Positions 18,934-26,697 of a DNA stretch of 38,312 nt are shown here, one piece after another. The notes below the pieces were generated by a model. That model had not been told where the DNA came from, searched no databases, and worked only from the letters and a program-made list of their open reading frames with translations. Origin of the DNA: a virus; IMG/VR virus record IMGVR_UViG_3300034092_001507, positions 1 to 38,312 of that record. One strand, given 5' to 3'. Each line of letters starts with the position of its first letter. Within the stretch, counting starts at the first letter, position 1. Position numbers and translations under genes: made by a program.

Positions 18934-20290
18934 TATCTCTCCTATAGTTGTAGTTATTTAAATCTTCTGGGGTTCCTACCCCCCACATTTTTTTAATATT
19001 GCTTGCAAACACCCTCTTATTGTCCGCAATCGCCTCATTAAAAACAGGGCAAACATAAAACTCATTGTTTGTTCTAATGTCTTTATCTATCATCTGCTCA
19101 GCATATTTAACAAAGTCTGATCCATGTTTCCAATAATAAATCCCAACTGTTGCTATATTGCTAATTGGTTTTTTCTCTGCAACCTCTGTAACTAAACCAT
19201 CTGAATTAACTTTTGCATAAGACCATTTTGGATGTGTGGACTCAAATGTAGCAATTCCTCCATCTGCATTTTTTGTCATTAAATCATAGATAAACTGCCT
19301 ACTATTCCATTCAACTATCTGATCAGAATTAGCCAAGATTAATGGGCTCTCGTTATCTATATATTCTTTTGCTAATAGACAAGTAACTGCTGCTCCTTCT
19401 GTTATCCCATCTACCTGCACAATATTGCAGTCTGGAGTTATAAGGTTAAGTAGGTAAGACAGATTATATTTCTCATAATGTTCTTTTTGAACTATGTAGG
19501 TGTATGTTGCATTTACCCCTATAGACTCCACTACAGCCTGAATCATGGGCTTTCCGTCTACTTCCACTAACGGCTTAGGGAATACATATCCAGCATCCTT
19601 AAAACGGCTTCCAAGGCCTGCCATTGGTATTAAAACATTAAGTCCCTGATCTTTCCATGTACCTTTTCCAGATTGCAAAAGACTAATAGCCTTATTAATC
19701 TTATCCTCTGTAAGGTCTGCTCTATTTTTAATTTCAATCAGGGTAGCCTTACTATCTCTTGCAGCAAGTTTACCAACAAGGCTATCCTCAAAAATAACAG
19801 TCTCATCTGCAATCACACCAAAGTAAGACATAGCCTTCCAGTACATTTCTGGGTGAGGCTTTGGATGCTTTACGTCTTCATTACTTACAACATGGTCTAT
19901 TAAGTGTACGATACCTAGCCCCTCTAAGCAATCAAACACAGTATTACGAATACTATTACTTGCTACCGCTATATTAATCTTATTGTCTTTAATTATTGTA
20001 AGTAGTCCAATTAGTTCTTTATCTTCTGGAATATTTGAAAACATAGTACTTGTTATGTCTTGCTTAAGTCTCCAGACACTATCAAAACTTTCTTCTGGAA
20101 GACCCTTATATTTATTCAAAAGACTTAGTTTAGCCTTTGTTGGAAGCCCCTCATATATGTTTTCCTGTTCCTCTTTAGTAATTATATAGTCAGGACTTAG
20201 TGCTCTCAAAGCATCGTTAAGTGCATCAAAGTGAATAGTCTTGCTATCAACAAGAACTCCATCTAAGTCAAAAACTATTAGGCTAGTCAT
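18926..20290 (-). CDS. Fusion of HAD phosphatase and sugar-nucleotidyltransferase
   Basis: 454 residues. N-terminal HAD domain (1 to about 210): FDLDGVLVDS with D8/D10, VASNS and EDSLVG motifs, beta-phosphoglucomutase-like. C-terminal nucleotidyltransferase (from about 218): LIPMAGLGSRFKDAGY is the nucleotide-binding loop, KPLVEVDGKPM follows, and ANSDQIVEW is the metal-binding region. Such enzymes make NDP-sugars or NDP-polyols from phosphates; having a phosphatase on the same chain suggests processing of a phosphorylated precursor. It lies between the GDPD-like gene and two GT61-like glycosyltransferases. Confidence 0.87.
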   Translation of the reverse strand: MTSLIVFDLDGVLVDSKTIHFDALNDALRALSPDYIITKEEQENIYEGLPTKAKLSLLNKYKGLPEESFDSVWRLKQDITSTMFSNIPEDKELIGLLTIIKDNKINIAVASNSIRNTVFDCLEGLGIVHLIDHVVSNEDVKHPKPHPEMYWKAMSYFGVIADETVIFEDSLVGKLAARDSKATLIEIKNRADLTEDKINKAISLLQSGKGTWKDQGLNVLIPMAGLGSRFKDAGYVFPKPLVEVDGKPMIQAVVESIGVNATYTYIVQKEHYEKYNLSYLLNLITPDCNIVQVDGITEGAAVTCLLAKEYIDNESPLILANSDQIVEWNSRQFIYDLMTKNADGGIATFESTHPKWSYAKVNSDGLVTEVAEKKPISNIATVGIYYWKHGSDFVKYAEQMIDKDIRTNNEFYVCPVFNEAIADNKRVFASNIKKMWGVGTPEDLNNYNYRRDND

Positions 20291-21245
20291 TTAAAATCCC
20301 CATTATGTATTTATTTAATTTTATTTTATTTATAATTTCTGTGCTATTTCTAAGACTTGGAATCATTATAAAGATATGACCCATATTAAATAAAAGACCT
20401 GGGTATAGGGAGTGCAGAGTTTCTTTTCCTCTTGAAACCATTGGTACCTCTAACTCAATAATAGTTTGATTTTTTTTCATTAGTAGTCCATTTACAAGTC
20501 CAGCACTAGTTGGTGAAACTAACGTCTTTACTGAATTAAAATACTCTATTTGATCTTCAAAAGAAAGAAAGTCTTCTGGACAAACTATTTCAAAACCCAT
20601 AGAGTAAAAATACTCAGACAACCTTTGTTCAGAATCTACTCTGTCATCATTGAAAAAATTAAAGTTTTTTGGATCTCTGCCACCAAACAGTCCGTTATTC
20701 TTTCTTTTTCTTGTTTTTGCTCTACTTAAAAAAACTTTTCTATATGGATCTACAGATTCTTGAGGACGATATTTTTCTATAAGTTCTGATACAGCCTTAA
20801 CTCCTTCTTCAAACACAGCCATAGATTCTATGTATGAAATATTGTTTATCTTTAGTGCGGTTCTTTTATCAATATATATTGATTCATAGTTTATTCCTTC
20901 GGCAACTAAAGCATCAAAGAAAAACTTGTAGAAAGAGTTTAGGCCTTCTGACACATCTTTTTCAAAACAGTTGATGATAAATTTTGTTGAAGGATACTTT
21001 TTGTTATGCACAAGTATATGTGATAAAGTATCTGCTACCGCATGATAGTAGGATGTAGGCAAGTTTATAAAAAATTTATTTTCATTTGAGCATAAGTCTA
21101 ACTTATAATAAAAAAGTTTATCTTCTTCTTCTGACAGTTCTTTTTTAAGGTATATGTCGTTATCGTCATCTTTAGAAATTAGAAGATATACTGTATCTGG
21201 TTCATATTTTAGGATATTCCTACTATCGTTAAAGAATACTAGCAT
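20283..21245 (-). CDS. GT61-like (DUF563) glycosyltransferase 1
   Basis: 320 residues. The C-terminal family signature is clear: RKVFLSRAKTR, then SEYFYSMGFEIVCPEDF, SFEDQIEYFNSVKTLVSPTS, AGLVNGLLM and IELEVPM. ADTLSHIL in the N-terminal part corresponds to the H...E-type conserved region (YYHAVADTL). It overlaps the NTP-transferase gene by 8 nt and paralogue 2 by 7 nt. The donor and acceptor cannot be read from sequence. Confidence 0.85.
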   Translation of the reverse strand: MLVFFNDSRNILKYEPDTVYLLISKDDDNDIYLKKELSEEEDKLFYYKLDLCSNENKFFINLPTSYYHAVADTLSHILVHNKKYPSTKFIINCFEKDVSEGLNSFYKFFFDALVAEGINYESIYIDKRTALKINNISYIESMAVFEEGVKAVSELIEKYRPQESVDPYRKVFLSRAKTRKRKNNGLFGGRDPKNFNFFNDDRVDSEQRLSEYFYSMGFEIVCPEDFLSFEDQIEYFNSVKTLVSPTSAGLVNGLLMKKNQTIIELEVPMVSRGKETLHSLYPGLLFNMGHIFIMIPSLRNSTEIINKIKLNKYIMGILND

Positions 21246-22192
21246 GTCTCCTCCATTATAAGTCCTTTTATTATACTGTTTGAGTCCATTATCTTTAAAA
21301 CATCTTCTGACGATCTCATTGACGGAATAGAAAAATAAACCAGACCCTTAGCCCAGGCAATTGGTGCATAGTGTTGGTGTATAGTGCTCTCTCCCTGAAC
21401 CATCATAGGTATGGTTAGTTCAACGACCTGACATCCATCCTTCATAAAGCACATGTTGATTAGCCCTGCTCCCGTAGGAGATATCAATGTCTTAACTGAA
21501 CTAAAGTATTTTATCTGATCCTCAAAAGAGTCAAAGTCTTCTGGATAAACAATCTCAAATCCATTAGATTTTAAGTATGATTCAAGTGCTAACTCATCCG
21601 ACATTCTCGCAGAATCATCTTTTATTTTTAATGTCTCTGGGTCCCTATCTCCAGTTATCCAAGATCCAGTTTTATACTTTGTCTTTCCTCTACTACAGTA
21701 TACCTTTCTAAATGGACTACCTTCAAAATGATAAGGACTTGAAACACTATACAAGTTGGTGACAAAATTATCTGTTAACTTTGGAGATGAATAATAATAA
21801 AAATCTTTTATTAAAAACCTTTTATCCATAACTTTATATTCTAAAAGATCTACAAATGTATGCTTTACTTTATTCATTTTTAAAACTTTAATAAAAAATA
21901 GAACATGTTCTTGTAGCATGTTCTCAGGTGGTGCACCGCTTAGGATAAAGAAGTGAGTCTCTTTATTCTTATTAAACTCTTGAAGTATAATTCCTAACGA
22001 CTCCATGAATGTATGATAATATCTGTCAGATAGTATAACTACACATTTACTTTCTGTATTATCAAAAACTTCATAGTTTTCAAAGTCTTCTGTTTTTTCT
22101 ATATTTGGTGGAGAATAATAGGTGCCAGAAAACTCTAAGGAATAAACCCCCTCAAAGATTTCTGGCCTTGTTTCTTGTCCTAGAACTAACAC
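21239..22192 (-). CDS. GT61-like (DUF563) glycosyltransferase 2
   Basis: 317 residues, clearly a tandem duplicate of the downstream gene: RKVYCSRGKTK, LKSNGFEIVYPEDF, SFEDQIKYFSSVKTLISPTG, AGLINMCFM and VELTIPM match block by block, while the N-terminal halves have diverged. It starts one base after the WhiB gene, suggesting co-transcription. Confidence 0.85.
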   Translation of the reverse strand: MLVLGQETRPEIFEGVYSLEFSGTYYSPPNIEKTEDFENYEVFDNTESKCVVILSDRYYHTFMESLGIILQEFNKNKETHFFILSGAPPENMLQEHVLFFIKVLKMNKVKHTFVDLLEYKVMDKRFLIKDFYYYSSPKLTDNFVTNLYSVSSPYHFEGSPFRKVYCSRGKTKYKTGSWITGDRDPETLKIKDDSARMSDELALESYLKSNGFEIVYPEDFDSFEDQIKYFSSVKTLISPTGAGLINMCFMKDGCQVVELTIPMMVQGESTIHQHYAPIAWAKGLVYFSIPSMRSSEDVLKIMDSNSIIKGLIMEETC

Positions 22193-22480
22193 CTATTGAG
22201 ACTCCATTGTAAGGTATTGCCAGGTATTGGCCCAATCAGACTTACTCTTGTGTCGTGAAAACTCTTTAGACATTTGTCCATTTTCTAGGTATACCCCACC
22301 CCAAACACCCCACTCTTTTTGAGAAACTCCAACAGCAAAACACATTTTTGCAACAGGACAACCAGAACATAGTTTATCTATTGCTGGTCTAAGTAATTCA
22401 TCTTCTTCATACTTATCAAAGAACAAGTTTGTATCATAGTCCAAACAAATTGCATCATCTTTCCATTCATGCTTTGGCAT
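22193..22480 (-). CDS. WhiB-like Fe-S regulatory protein
   Basis: 95 residues. C12 plus C38xxC41xxxxxC47 are the four [4Fe-4S] ligands. GVWGGV (58-63) is the WhiB turn that contacts sigma A. A short basic tail (SRHKSKS) follows. WhiB proteins occur only in Actinobacteria and their phages, so this is the best host marker in the window. Phage WhiB proteins can bind the major sigma factor and change host transcription, as for mycobacteriophage TM4 WhiBTM4. It precedes the GT61 pair. Confidence 0.93.
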   Translation of the reverse strand: MPKHEWKDDAICLDYDTNLFFDKYEEDELLRPAIDKLCSGCPVAKMCFAVGVSQKEWGVWGGVYLENGQMSKEFSRHKSKSDWANTWQYLTMESQ

Positions 22481-22481
22481 A

Positions 22482-22691
22482 TTAACTCACAAACTTGTCT
22501 GGTATGTCCCATCCACTCTTTGAAGGTACAAAACGACGCTGTAGGTGCCACTTGCCATTAACAAATGCTCCCTGCTGTGATGTTCTTCCCTTCTCAGAAG
22601 GATAAGAATTGACCACAGTCCATCCATCCCAAACTAGTGACTTGTTTGAATTTACAATTGTTTCCATTTGTTCTAATGATTTGATCTGCAT
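22482..22691 (-). CDS. Small conserved actinophage-type protein (69 aa)
   Basis: VWDGWTVVNSYPSEKGRTSQ and GKWHLQRRFVPSKSGWDIP form a compact beta-rich domain whose pattern I recall from actinophage early regions. No function known. It ends one base before the WhiB gene. Confidence 0.75.
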   Translation of the reverse strand: MQIKSLEQMETIVNSNKSLVWDGWTVVNSYPSEKGRTSQQGAFVNGKWHLQRRFVPSKSGWDIPDKFVS

Positions 22692-22705
22692 TGTTATTCT
22701 TTCTG

Positions 22706-23056
22706 TTAGTATCTGAAAATGCCGTATTCGACATTATTGTTTTTTGCTTCATCAACAAGTTTTGAAACCTGTTCTCTTTCTTTACTTAAAAACGCAAAGT
22801 AGTTTATATCTGAAATATTTTCTGTAATCCACCAAGGTGGTACTGGCTTGTATTTAATTTTTTTACCACGAGCCTTAAGCCCACGCTCTGAAAGATTTGC
22901 AAACTCCATAGCCATTGCATTGATGTTTGCTGGTCCTGCAGAGTAAAGATAAAAGAATGGGTCCTCGTCTTTTAAAGAAGACATGGTGACTGCCATGGCT
23001 CTAAGAAATACCTGGTAGTCATCAAAACCACTAGTTCCTTGAATCCCCACTATCAT
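22706..23056 (-). CDS. SLOG/DUF2493-like nucleotide-binding-fold protein
   Basis: 116 residues from ATG 23056 (GGGAAG just upstream); ATG 23068 is an alternative. MIVGIQGTSGFDDYQVFLRA resembles the first strand and loop of YspA/DUF2493 SLOG domains (GxRxFxDY), and FYLYSAGPANINAMAMEFA their second Gly-containing loop and helix. SLOG domains bind nucleotide ligands. Assignment is by pattern only. Confidence 0.65.
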   Translation of the reverse strand: MIVGIQGTSGFDDYQVFLRAMAVTMSSLKDEDPFFYLYSAGPANINAMAMEFANLSERGLKARGKKIKYKPVPPWWITENISDINYFAFLSKEREQVSKLVDEAKNNNVEYGIFRY

Positions 23057-23450
23057 TTTTCTTCCCATCTCTAAGTTGATCCATTATAAATAGCATCTTG
23101 TCTAATTGTACCTTATCCATACCCATCGTGTCAACTAGGGTAGCATTGGCTCCGTCTATCTCTGTTCCGTGCATTTCTGCACAATAAAAGGTTCCATCTT
23201 TAACAAAATAAGCCTTGTTGTCAAAAATAACAACCTTTATATTTGTTCTTTCTTCTTGCTTATCTGATTGACGATCTTTCTTTTTCTTGTACAACTTTAT
23301 ATCTGGCACCAACGGAGATATTATTTCGTGGATATGGCTTTGACTGTATCTAAAAGGACTCTTAACTATAGTATTTGTTTTTGAAGATACCAATTTTGTT
23401 GTGACAAACATGGCTAATAGGGTTAGCAAAGATCCCAAAAAATATTCCAT
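23031..23450 (-). CDS. Membrane-anchored hypothetical protein (139 aa)
   Basis: N-terminal membrane helix (MEYFLGSLLTLLAMFVTTKLV), then SPFRYSQSHIHEIISPLVP, a basic linker and a C-terminal cytoplasmic domain with DKVQLDKMLFIMDQLRDG. The excellent site AGGAGG and TATAAT (minus, 23466-23471) precede it. Function unknown. Confidence 0.75.
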   Translation of the reverse strand: MEYFLGSLLTLLAMFVTTKLVSSKTNTIVKSPFRYSQSHIHEIISPLVPDIKLYKKKKDRQSDKQEERTNIKVVIFDNKAYFVKDGTFYCAEMHGTEIDGANATLVDTMGMDKVQLDKMLFIMDQLRDGKKNDSGDSRN

Positions 23451-23471
23451 AGTTCCTCCTAAACAATTATA

Positions 23472-23849
23472 CTACCTATCTAATGAAATAATTCTTATTA
23501 TTTCTTTTAGAGTGTACTGCTTATCCTTGTTTAGATTTGCTACCTCTATCTCGTCTAATGCTTTTTGAGTTAGCCTAACTATTGGATTTTTTTCAGTTAT
23601 GTCCATATCTAAAAAACCTTCTTGCCATAAAGCCATAGTCTCACGAGAAAAATATGTTGATACCTCATTATGAAGTTCTGGATTTACGTCAATTAGTTTT
23701 TCTGTAAAATTATAAACTGGCTCTCCAGTATCTATGTCTATACCAGCAACCTCCAGCGCTCCCGCAAGTATCAGTTTTTCAATAGCATCGTCCTCGTCTT
23801 TAAACTCCAAATTACTTACCAGACTTCTTTCTAGCCTTTGCAAGAGCAT
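23472..23849 (-). CDS. Hypothetical helical protein (about 125 aa)
   Basis: I choose ATG 23849 (MLLQRLERSLVSNLEF...), which overlaps the thermonuclease gene by 38 nt. The frame is open to 23900, and a TTG at 23810 directly after the nuclease stop is also possible. Mostly helical and acidic; function unknown. Confidence 0.65.
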   Translation of the reverse strand: MLLQRLERSLVSNLEFKDEDDAIEKLILAGALEVAGIDIDTGEPVYNFTEKLIDVNPELHNEVSTYFSRETMALWQEGFLDMDITEKNPIVRLTQKALDEIEVANLNKDKQYTLKEIIRIISLDR

Positions 23850-24219
23850 CAAAGTCTTTAACCTTTGTGTCACCCATATATCCCCAGGCATATCCGTCAT
23901 TAATCATCTTATCATTAAGAGACTCTGTATCGCCATCTAAATAAACCCAACCAAGAATGCGACCATATTTTTCAGATGAGTTAATTTTCTCAGTCTTAAT
24001 AACCACACTCTTAGCGTTGTCGATAGCATGCTTCAAATAAGCCTTTGATTCCAGCCCTAAAGCCTTTTCAGCCTTGTCTGTAGTGCGAGACTCAGGGGTA
24101 TCAATACCAGCCAGCCTCACTCTTGAACTAAAAGAAATGTCAAACCCTAAATCAATATCGACATCAATGGTATCTCCATCAACGACCTTTGTTACTTTCT
24201 TTACATAATATTCAAACAT
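23812..24219 (-). CDS. Thermonuclease (SNase/Nuc-like)
   Basis: 135 residues. VTKVVDGDTIDVDIDLG contains the Ca-binding Asp pair. VRLAGIDTPESR carries the catalytic Arg and Glu region. EKYGRILGWVYL supplies the second catalytic Arg (YGR), and NDGYAW follows. No signal peptide is seen, so it would act inside the cell, for example in host DNA breakdown. ATG 24219 overlaps the DUF2061 stop as TAATG and follows GGGGGAG. Confidence 0.9.
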   Translation of the reverse strand: MFEYYVKKVTKVVDGDTIDVDIDLGFDISFSSRVRLAGIDTPESRTTDKAEKALGLESKAYLKHAIDNAKSVVIKTEKINSSEKYGRILGWVYLDGDTESLNDKMINDGYAWGYMGDTKVKDFDALAKARKKSGK

Positions 24220-24422
24220 TATTTTCTCCCCCATTTAACTTTATTCCAACCACGCTCATGGAAGTAATAAAGGATTGTTTTTGTAACTACCTCGAAACTT
24301 GCGATTGCACCTGCTGTAACTGGCTCTTTGGTTATAAGCCAAGCAATAGCAAATGTATCTGCTGTTCCAATTATACGCCAGGTAATAGCCTTTAGTGCTG
24401 ATCTTTGTTTAGATACATTCAT
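24219..24422 (-). CDS. DUF2061 membrane protein 1
   Basis: 67 residues. KAITWRIIGTADTFAIAWLI, then AGAIASFEVVTKTILYYFHERGWNK is the DUF2061 signature: two short membrane helices and an HERxW ending. ATG 24422 is preferred to GTG 24431 because GGAG lies 8 nt upstream. A second family member lies at 25792. Function unknown in the family. Confidence 0.85.
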   Translation of the reverse strand: MNVSKQRSALKAITWRIIGTADTFAIAWLITKEPVTAGAIASFEVVTKTILYYFHERGWNKVKWGRK

Positions 24423-24514
24423 GCTGGCCACTCCATATTTTTAGGACCTTTACTGATTATGTTCCAAACCTTAGATACCCATCTCTTTACGCTTTTGCGT
24501 AGCCGAAATAGCAT
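24419..24514 (-). CDS. Possible small basic peptide (31 aa)
   Basis: MLFRLRKSVKRWVSKVWNII... in the +1 frame over the end of the kinase-nucleotidyltransferase gene. It ends with a TGA that overlaps the DUF2061 start (ATGA). Basic amphipathic composition. Overlap geometry is the only support. Confidence 0.3.
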   Translation of the reverse strand: MLFRLRKSVKRWVSKVWNIISKGPKNMEWPA

Positions 24515-25232
24515 GAATGTCTGCCCCCAAATCTACTTGCTCAATCTTATATCCTACATCACGACCATATACAATATTGGTAATGTTAGGTAGTCTTAAT
24601 ACTAATGCACCATCCATAAAGTCGTCCTTGGCAATATATTCTTTTACCTGATCAAACTTAAGAGGATCTTTTTCGCTTGTGTTGTAGGTATTGCGGACTC
24701 CAAGAAGTACTTGGTCAGTTCTCTTGCCAGCCTCCTTATAAAGGGCGTGGTGACCTTCGTGCCATGGCTGGTACCTACCCAGCATAAGTGTTGTAGGGGC
24801 AGACCAATCATGAAGACTAAACTTATCAATGATGTGTGATGCCTTTGCTTCAGCATCTAGGTTGTGACTAATAAATGATACATCTGCATTGTCTGGTCGT
24901 TCAAACATCTTGTTTGTATCTTCAAACCTGCCCTCAGCAATTGTATCCATAAACACCAAGATATCTGGCTTACCAAATGCTGCACGAGTTAAATCTGTAG
25001 GACATACAAAGTCTACAATTACTGGAGCAACACCTTGCTTAGAGATAAGACGAGCCATCTCTCCCATACGTCGTGCTTGCTCAATACGATCCTCTGGCGT
25101 AAACCCAAGGTCTGAATTAACTGTTGCACGAACTTCATCTGCATTGAGATGAATAGCGTTAATGCGTTCTTTTAGGGCCTTAGCCAGTTCTGTTTTACCA
25201 GAACCAGGTAGGCCAATAATCTGAATAATCAT
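24471..25232 (-). CDS. Fusion of APS-kinase-like P-loop kinase and HIGH-type nucleotidyltransferase
   Basis: 253 residues. Walker A GLPGSGKTELA (7-17); LNADEVRATVNSDLGFTPEDR then IEQARRMGEMARL follows the APS kinase pattern (DxDxxRxxLxxDLGFSxEDR, ENxRR). The second half has GRYQPWHEGHHAL (HxGH nucleotide-binding motif) and ISATQKR (ISxTxxR). The family includes NMN, FAD and cytidylyl transferases. The kinase could make PAPS for the two sulfotransferases, but other small-molecule kinase roles (nicotinamide riboside, nucleoside) remain open. Starts overlap the DUF7455 gene by ATGA. Confidence 0.85.
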   Translation of the reverse strand: MIIQIIGLPGSGKTELAKALKERINAIHLNADEVRATVNSDLGFTPEDRIEQARRMGEMARLISKQGVAPVIVDFVCPTDLTRAAFGKPDILVFMDTIAEGRFEDTNKMFERPDNADVSFISHNLDAEAKASHIIDKFSLHDWSAPTTLMLGRYQPWHEGHHALYKEAGKRTDQVLLGVRNTYNTSEKDPLKFDQVKEYIAKDDFMDGALVLRLPNITNIVYGRDVGYKIEQVDLGADIHAISATQKRKEMGI

Positions 25233-25486
25233 GCGTGTGGTGCTTCCTTTGCCTTGTTTTCAATAAGTTTATCTCGTTCATCAATCAAAGTAATCATAAA
25301 AGACATCATTTTTTTGTATCCTTCTGGATTATTCATGATTTTGTTGTAGTGGTGACCACAAAAAAGAAGGTCTCCGTTTAATCCAGTAATCTGAACCAAT
25401 GCTTCTGCTGCACATGAATCACATCTGTCAGTTGCCTTAAGTACCCACTCTTTAACTTCTACAGGTGTATCAATCATAGTACTCAT
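25229..25486 (-). CDS. DUF7455-like zinc protein
   Basis: 85 residues. DRCDSCAAEALVQI, then LLFCGHHYNKI is the DUF7455 pattern (DRCDxCgAxA...LxFCgHH), a small Cys/His domain nearly confined to Actinobacteria and their phages. The C-terminal helix is charged. ATG 25486 lies 8 bp after the FmdB-like stop; ATG 25477 is an alternative. Function unknown. Confidence 0.82.
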   Translation of the reverse strand: MSTMIDTPVEVKEWVLKATDRCDSCAAEALVQITGLNGDLLFCGHHYNKIMNNPEGYKKMMSFMITLIDERDKLIENKAKEAPHA

Positions 25487-25494
25487 AGTATACT

Positions 25495-25680
25495 CTACTT
25501 CTTTCTATTATCGGTGGAATAAAATCCACTACCGTTGAAAACTGCTCCTACATTAGAGTATACACGAACCAGCGGTAGATTGCAAGTTTCACAATCATAC
25601 CCTGGATCGTTGTCTTTAATTGATCTTTCTTTTGTATACCGCTGACCGCAAGGCATACAATCGTATTCGTACAACGCCAT
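25495..25680 (-). CDS. FmdB-type zinc-ribbon protein
   Basis: 61 residues. MALYEYDCMPCGQRYTKERS matches the FmdB/CxxC_CxxC start (PxYEYxCxxCG). A second CETC at about 30-33 completes the zinc ribbon, and GAVFNGSGFYSTD is the usual FKGxGFYxTD ending. Such proteins occur in bacteria and actinophages; role uncertain. Confidence 0.9.
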   Translation of the reverse strand: MALYEYDCMPCGQRYTKERSIKDNDPGYDCETCNLPLVRVYSNVGAVFNGSGFYSTDNRKK

Positions 25681-25684
25681 TGTG

Positions 25685-25792
25685 CTATTTCTTTTTCTTT
25701 TCTTTTACATACCAAACTGGCAGTTTGAGTTCATCTCCAGACCATTCGTATCCAAGTGCTTTTACAACAAAACGAATAATCTTAATACGCAT
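25685..25792 (-). CDS. Small basic protein (35 aa)
   Basis: MRIKIIRFVVKALGYEWSGD... ends VKEKKKK. Its ATG overlaps the DUF2061 stop as TAATG, which makes translation likely. It fills the only gap between the FmdB-like and DUF2061 genes. Function unknown. Confidence 0.6.
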   Translation of the reverse strand: MRIKIIRFVVKALGYEWSGDELKLPVWYVKEKKKK

Positions 25793-25992
25793 TACTTGAT
25801 CCTCTTTCCAAATTTAGCCCAGACTCTTTCATGCAAGAAATATCCCAGTGCTTCCCAACCTATATAAATAAGAGCACCAAGACTTGCATACTCCCATTCA
25901 CCAGTGAAAAGATAAATTACTCCAGCGACACCAACAAGGTGAAAAGTCTCCCAACTTGCTGTTTTTAATAGTGTTCTTTTGGTTGACTCCAT
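25792..25992 (-). CDS. DUF2061 membrane protein 2
   Basis: 66 residues. LLKTASWETFHLVGVAGVIYLFTG then GALIYIGWEALGYFLHERVWAKFG is a divergent DUF2061 signature. It shares HERxW with the copy at 24219. It starts on the last base of the endolysin stop and sits immediately downstream of it, so a lysis-related membrane role is possible. Confidence 0.82.
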   Translation of the reverse strand: MESTKRTLLKTASWETFHLVGVAGVIYLFTGEWEYASLGALIYIGWEALGYFLHERVWAKFGKRIK

Positions 25993-26642
25993 TATAGTGC
26001 CACCGAACCTTTTCCTCCGCCACCAGATGATTTCTTAACCGCTGGCTTTACAGACTTCTTTGCTGCATCTGCTGAAGTTGTTTTAACTGGTGTAGGTGTT
26101 GCTGCCAACTTGTTTAGTAGTGGAGCATTTTCTTCACCAGTATAAACTGGACGGCCCCAACCAACAACAGCATTAACTAACTTCTTCTTGTTGTTCTTAA
26201 CATATGCACGAGTCTTCTCAACACACATTCCTCCATTGCGCTGATCTCCCTTTGCAGTTCCTGAAGTATTTCCTTCAATAACTTGGATTGTTCCATCGCC
26301 ATTGTTCTTAATGCAAAGACCAACATGTGAAATACGATTTACACCATCGTCTGGGAAATCAAAATAGATCCAGTCTCCTGCTTGTGGATCATCATTACGA
26401 GCATCTGACCATCGCTCATTCTTCTTAAACCAGTCTGCTGCTTGAACTGTTGATGCAGACTTAGGGAATGACTTTACTCCCGAAGTAAATGCACACCAAG
26501 AAACAAATGACTGGCACCATGGTTGGAAGTTTACCTTAATCCAAGCGCCGTACTTTGTTTCATTATCCTTTGGGCCTTCAATTGTGCCCACTTCCTTCTT
26601 TGCAACCTCAATGATTGCTTCTAGACTACCTTTTGCTGCCAT
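25992..26642 (-). CDS. CHAP-domain endolysin
   Basis: 216 residues. The CHAP Cys-His pair is C43 (QPWCQSFVSWCA) and H106 (RISHVGLC), with polar E123/N125 in VIEGNTSG. GDWIYFDFP is the family strand. CHAP enzymes cut peptidoglycan peptide or amide bonds. From about 165 a low-complexity Ala/Thr/Lys linker ends KKSSGGGGKGSVAL, similar to the tail of the holin-like protein at 16392. No signal peptide, so release needs a holin. Strong AAAGGAGG site and own promoter. Confidence 0.9.
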   Translation of the reverse strand: MAAKGSLEAIIEVAKKEVGTIEGPKDNETKYGAWIKVNFQPWCQSFVSWCAFTSGVKSFPKSASTVQAADWFKKNERWSDARNDDPQAGDWIYFDFPDDGVNRISHVGLCIKNNGDGTIQVIEGNTSGTAKGDQRNGGMCVEKTRAYVKNNKKKLVNAVVGWGRPVYTGEENAPLLNKLAATPTPVKTTSADAAKKSVKPAVKKSSGGGGKGSVAL

Positions 26643-26668
26643 GTCTGGCCTCCTTTGTTTATTGTTCT

Positions 26669-26697
26669 AGTATACCACTAATCTGCCATTTAGTCAA
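26669..26697 (-). promoter_or_regulatory. Promoter of the endolysin operon
   Basis: On the minus strand TTGACT (26697-26692), 17 bp, TATACT (26674-26669), then a leader with AAAGGAGG. The -35 overlaps the stop region of SGNH paralogue 2. Confidence 0.75.

Noticed and set aside
25493-25498. Leaderless start for the DUF7455 gene from the TATACT next to it
   Set aside because: TATACT directly touches the ATG at 25486 and is nine bases from the next ATG, so it does not fit the six-base rule seen elsewhere.
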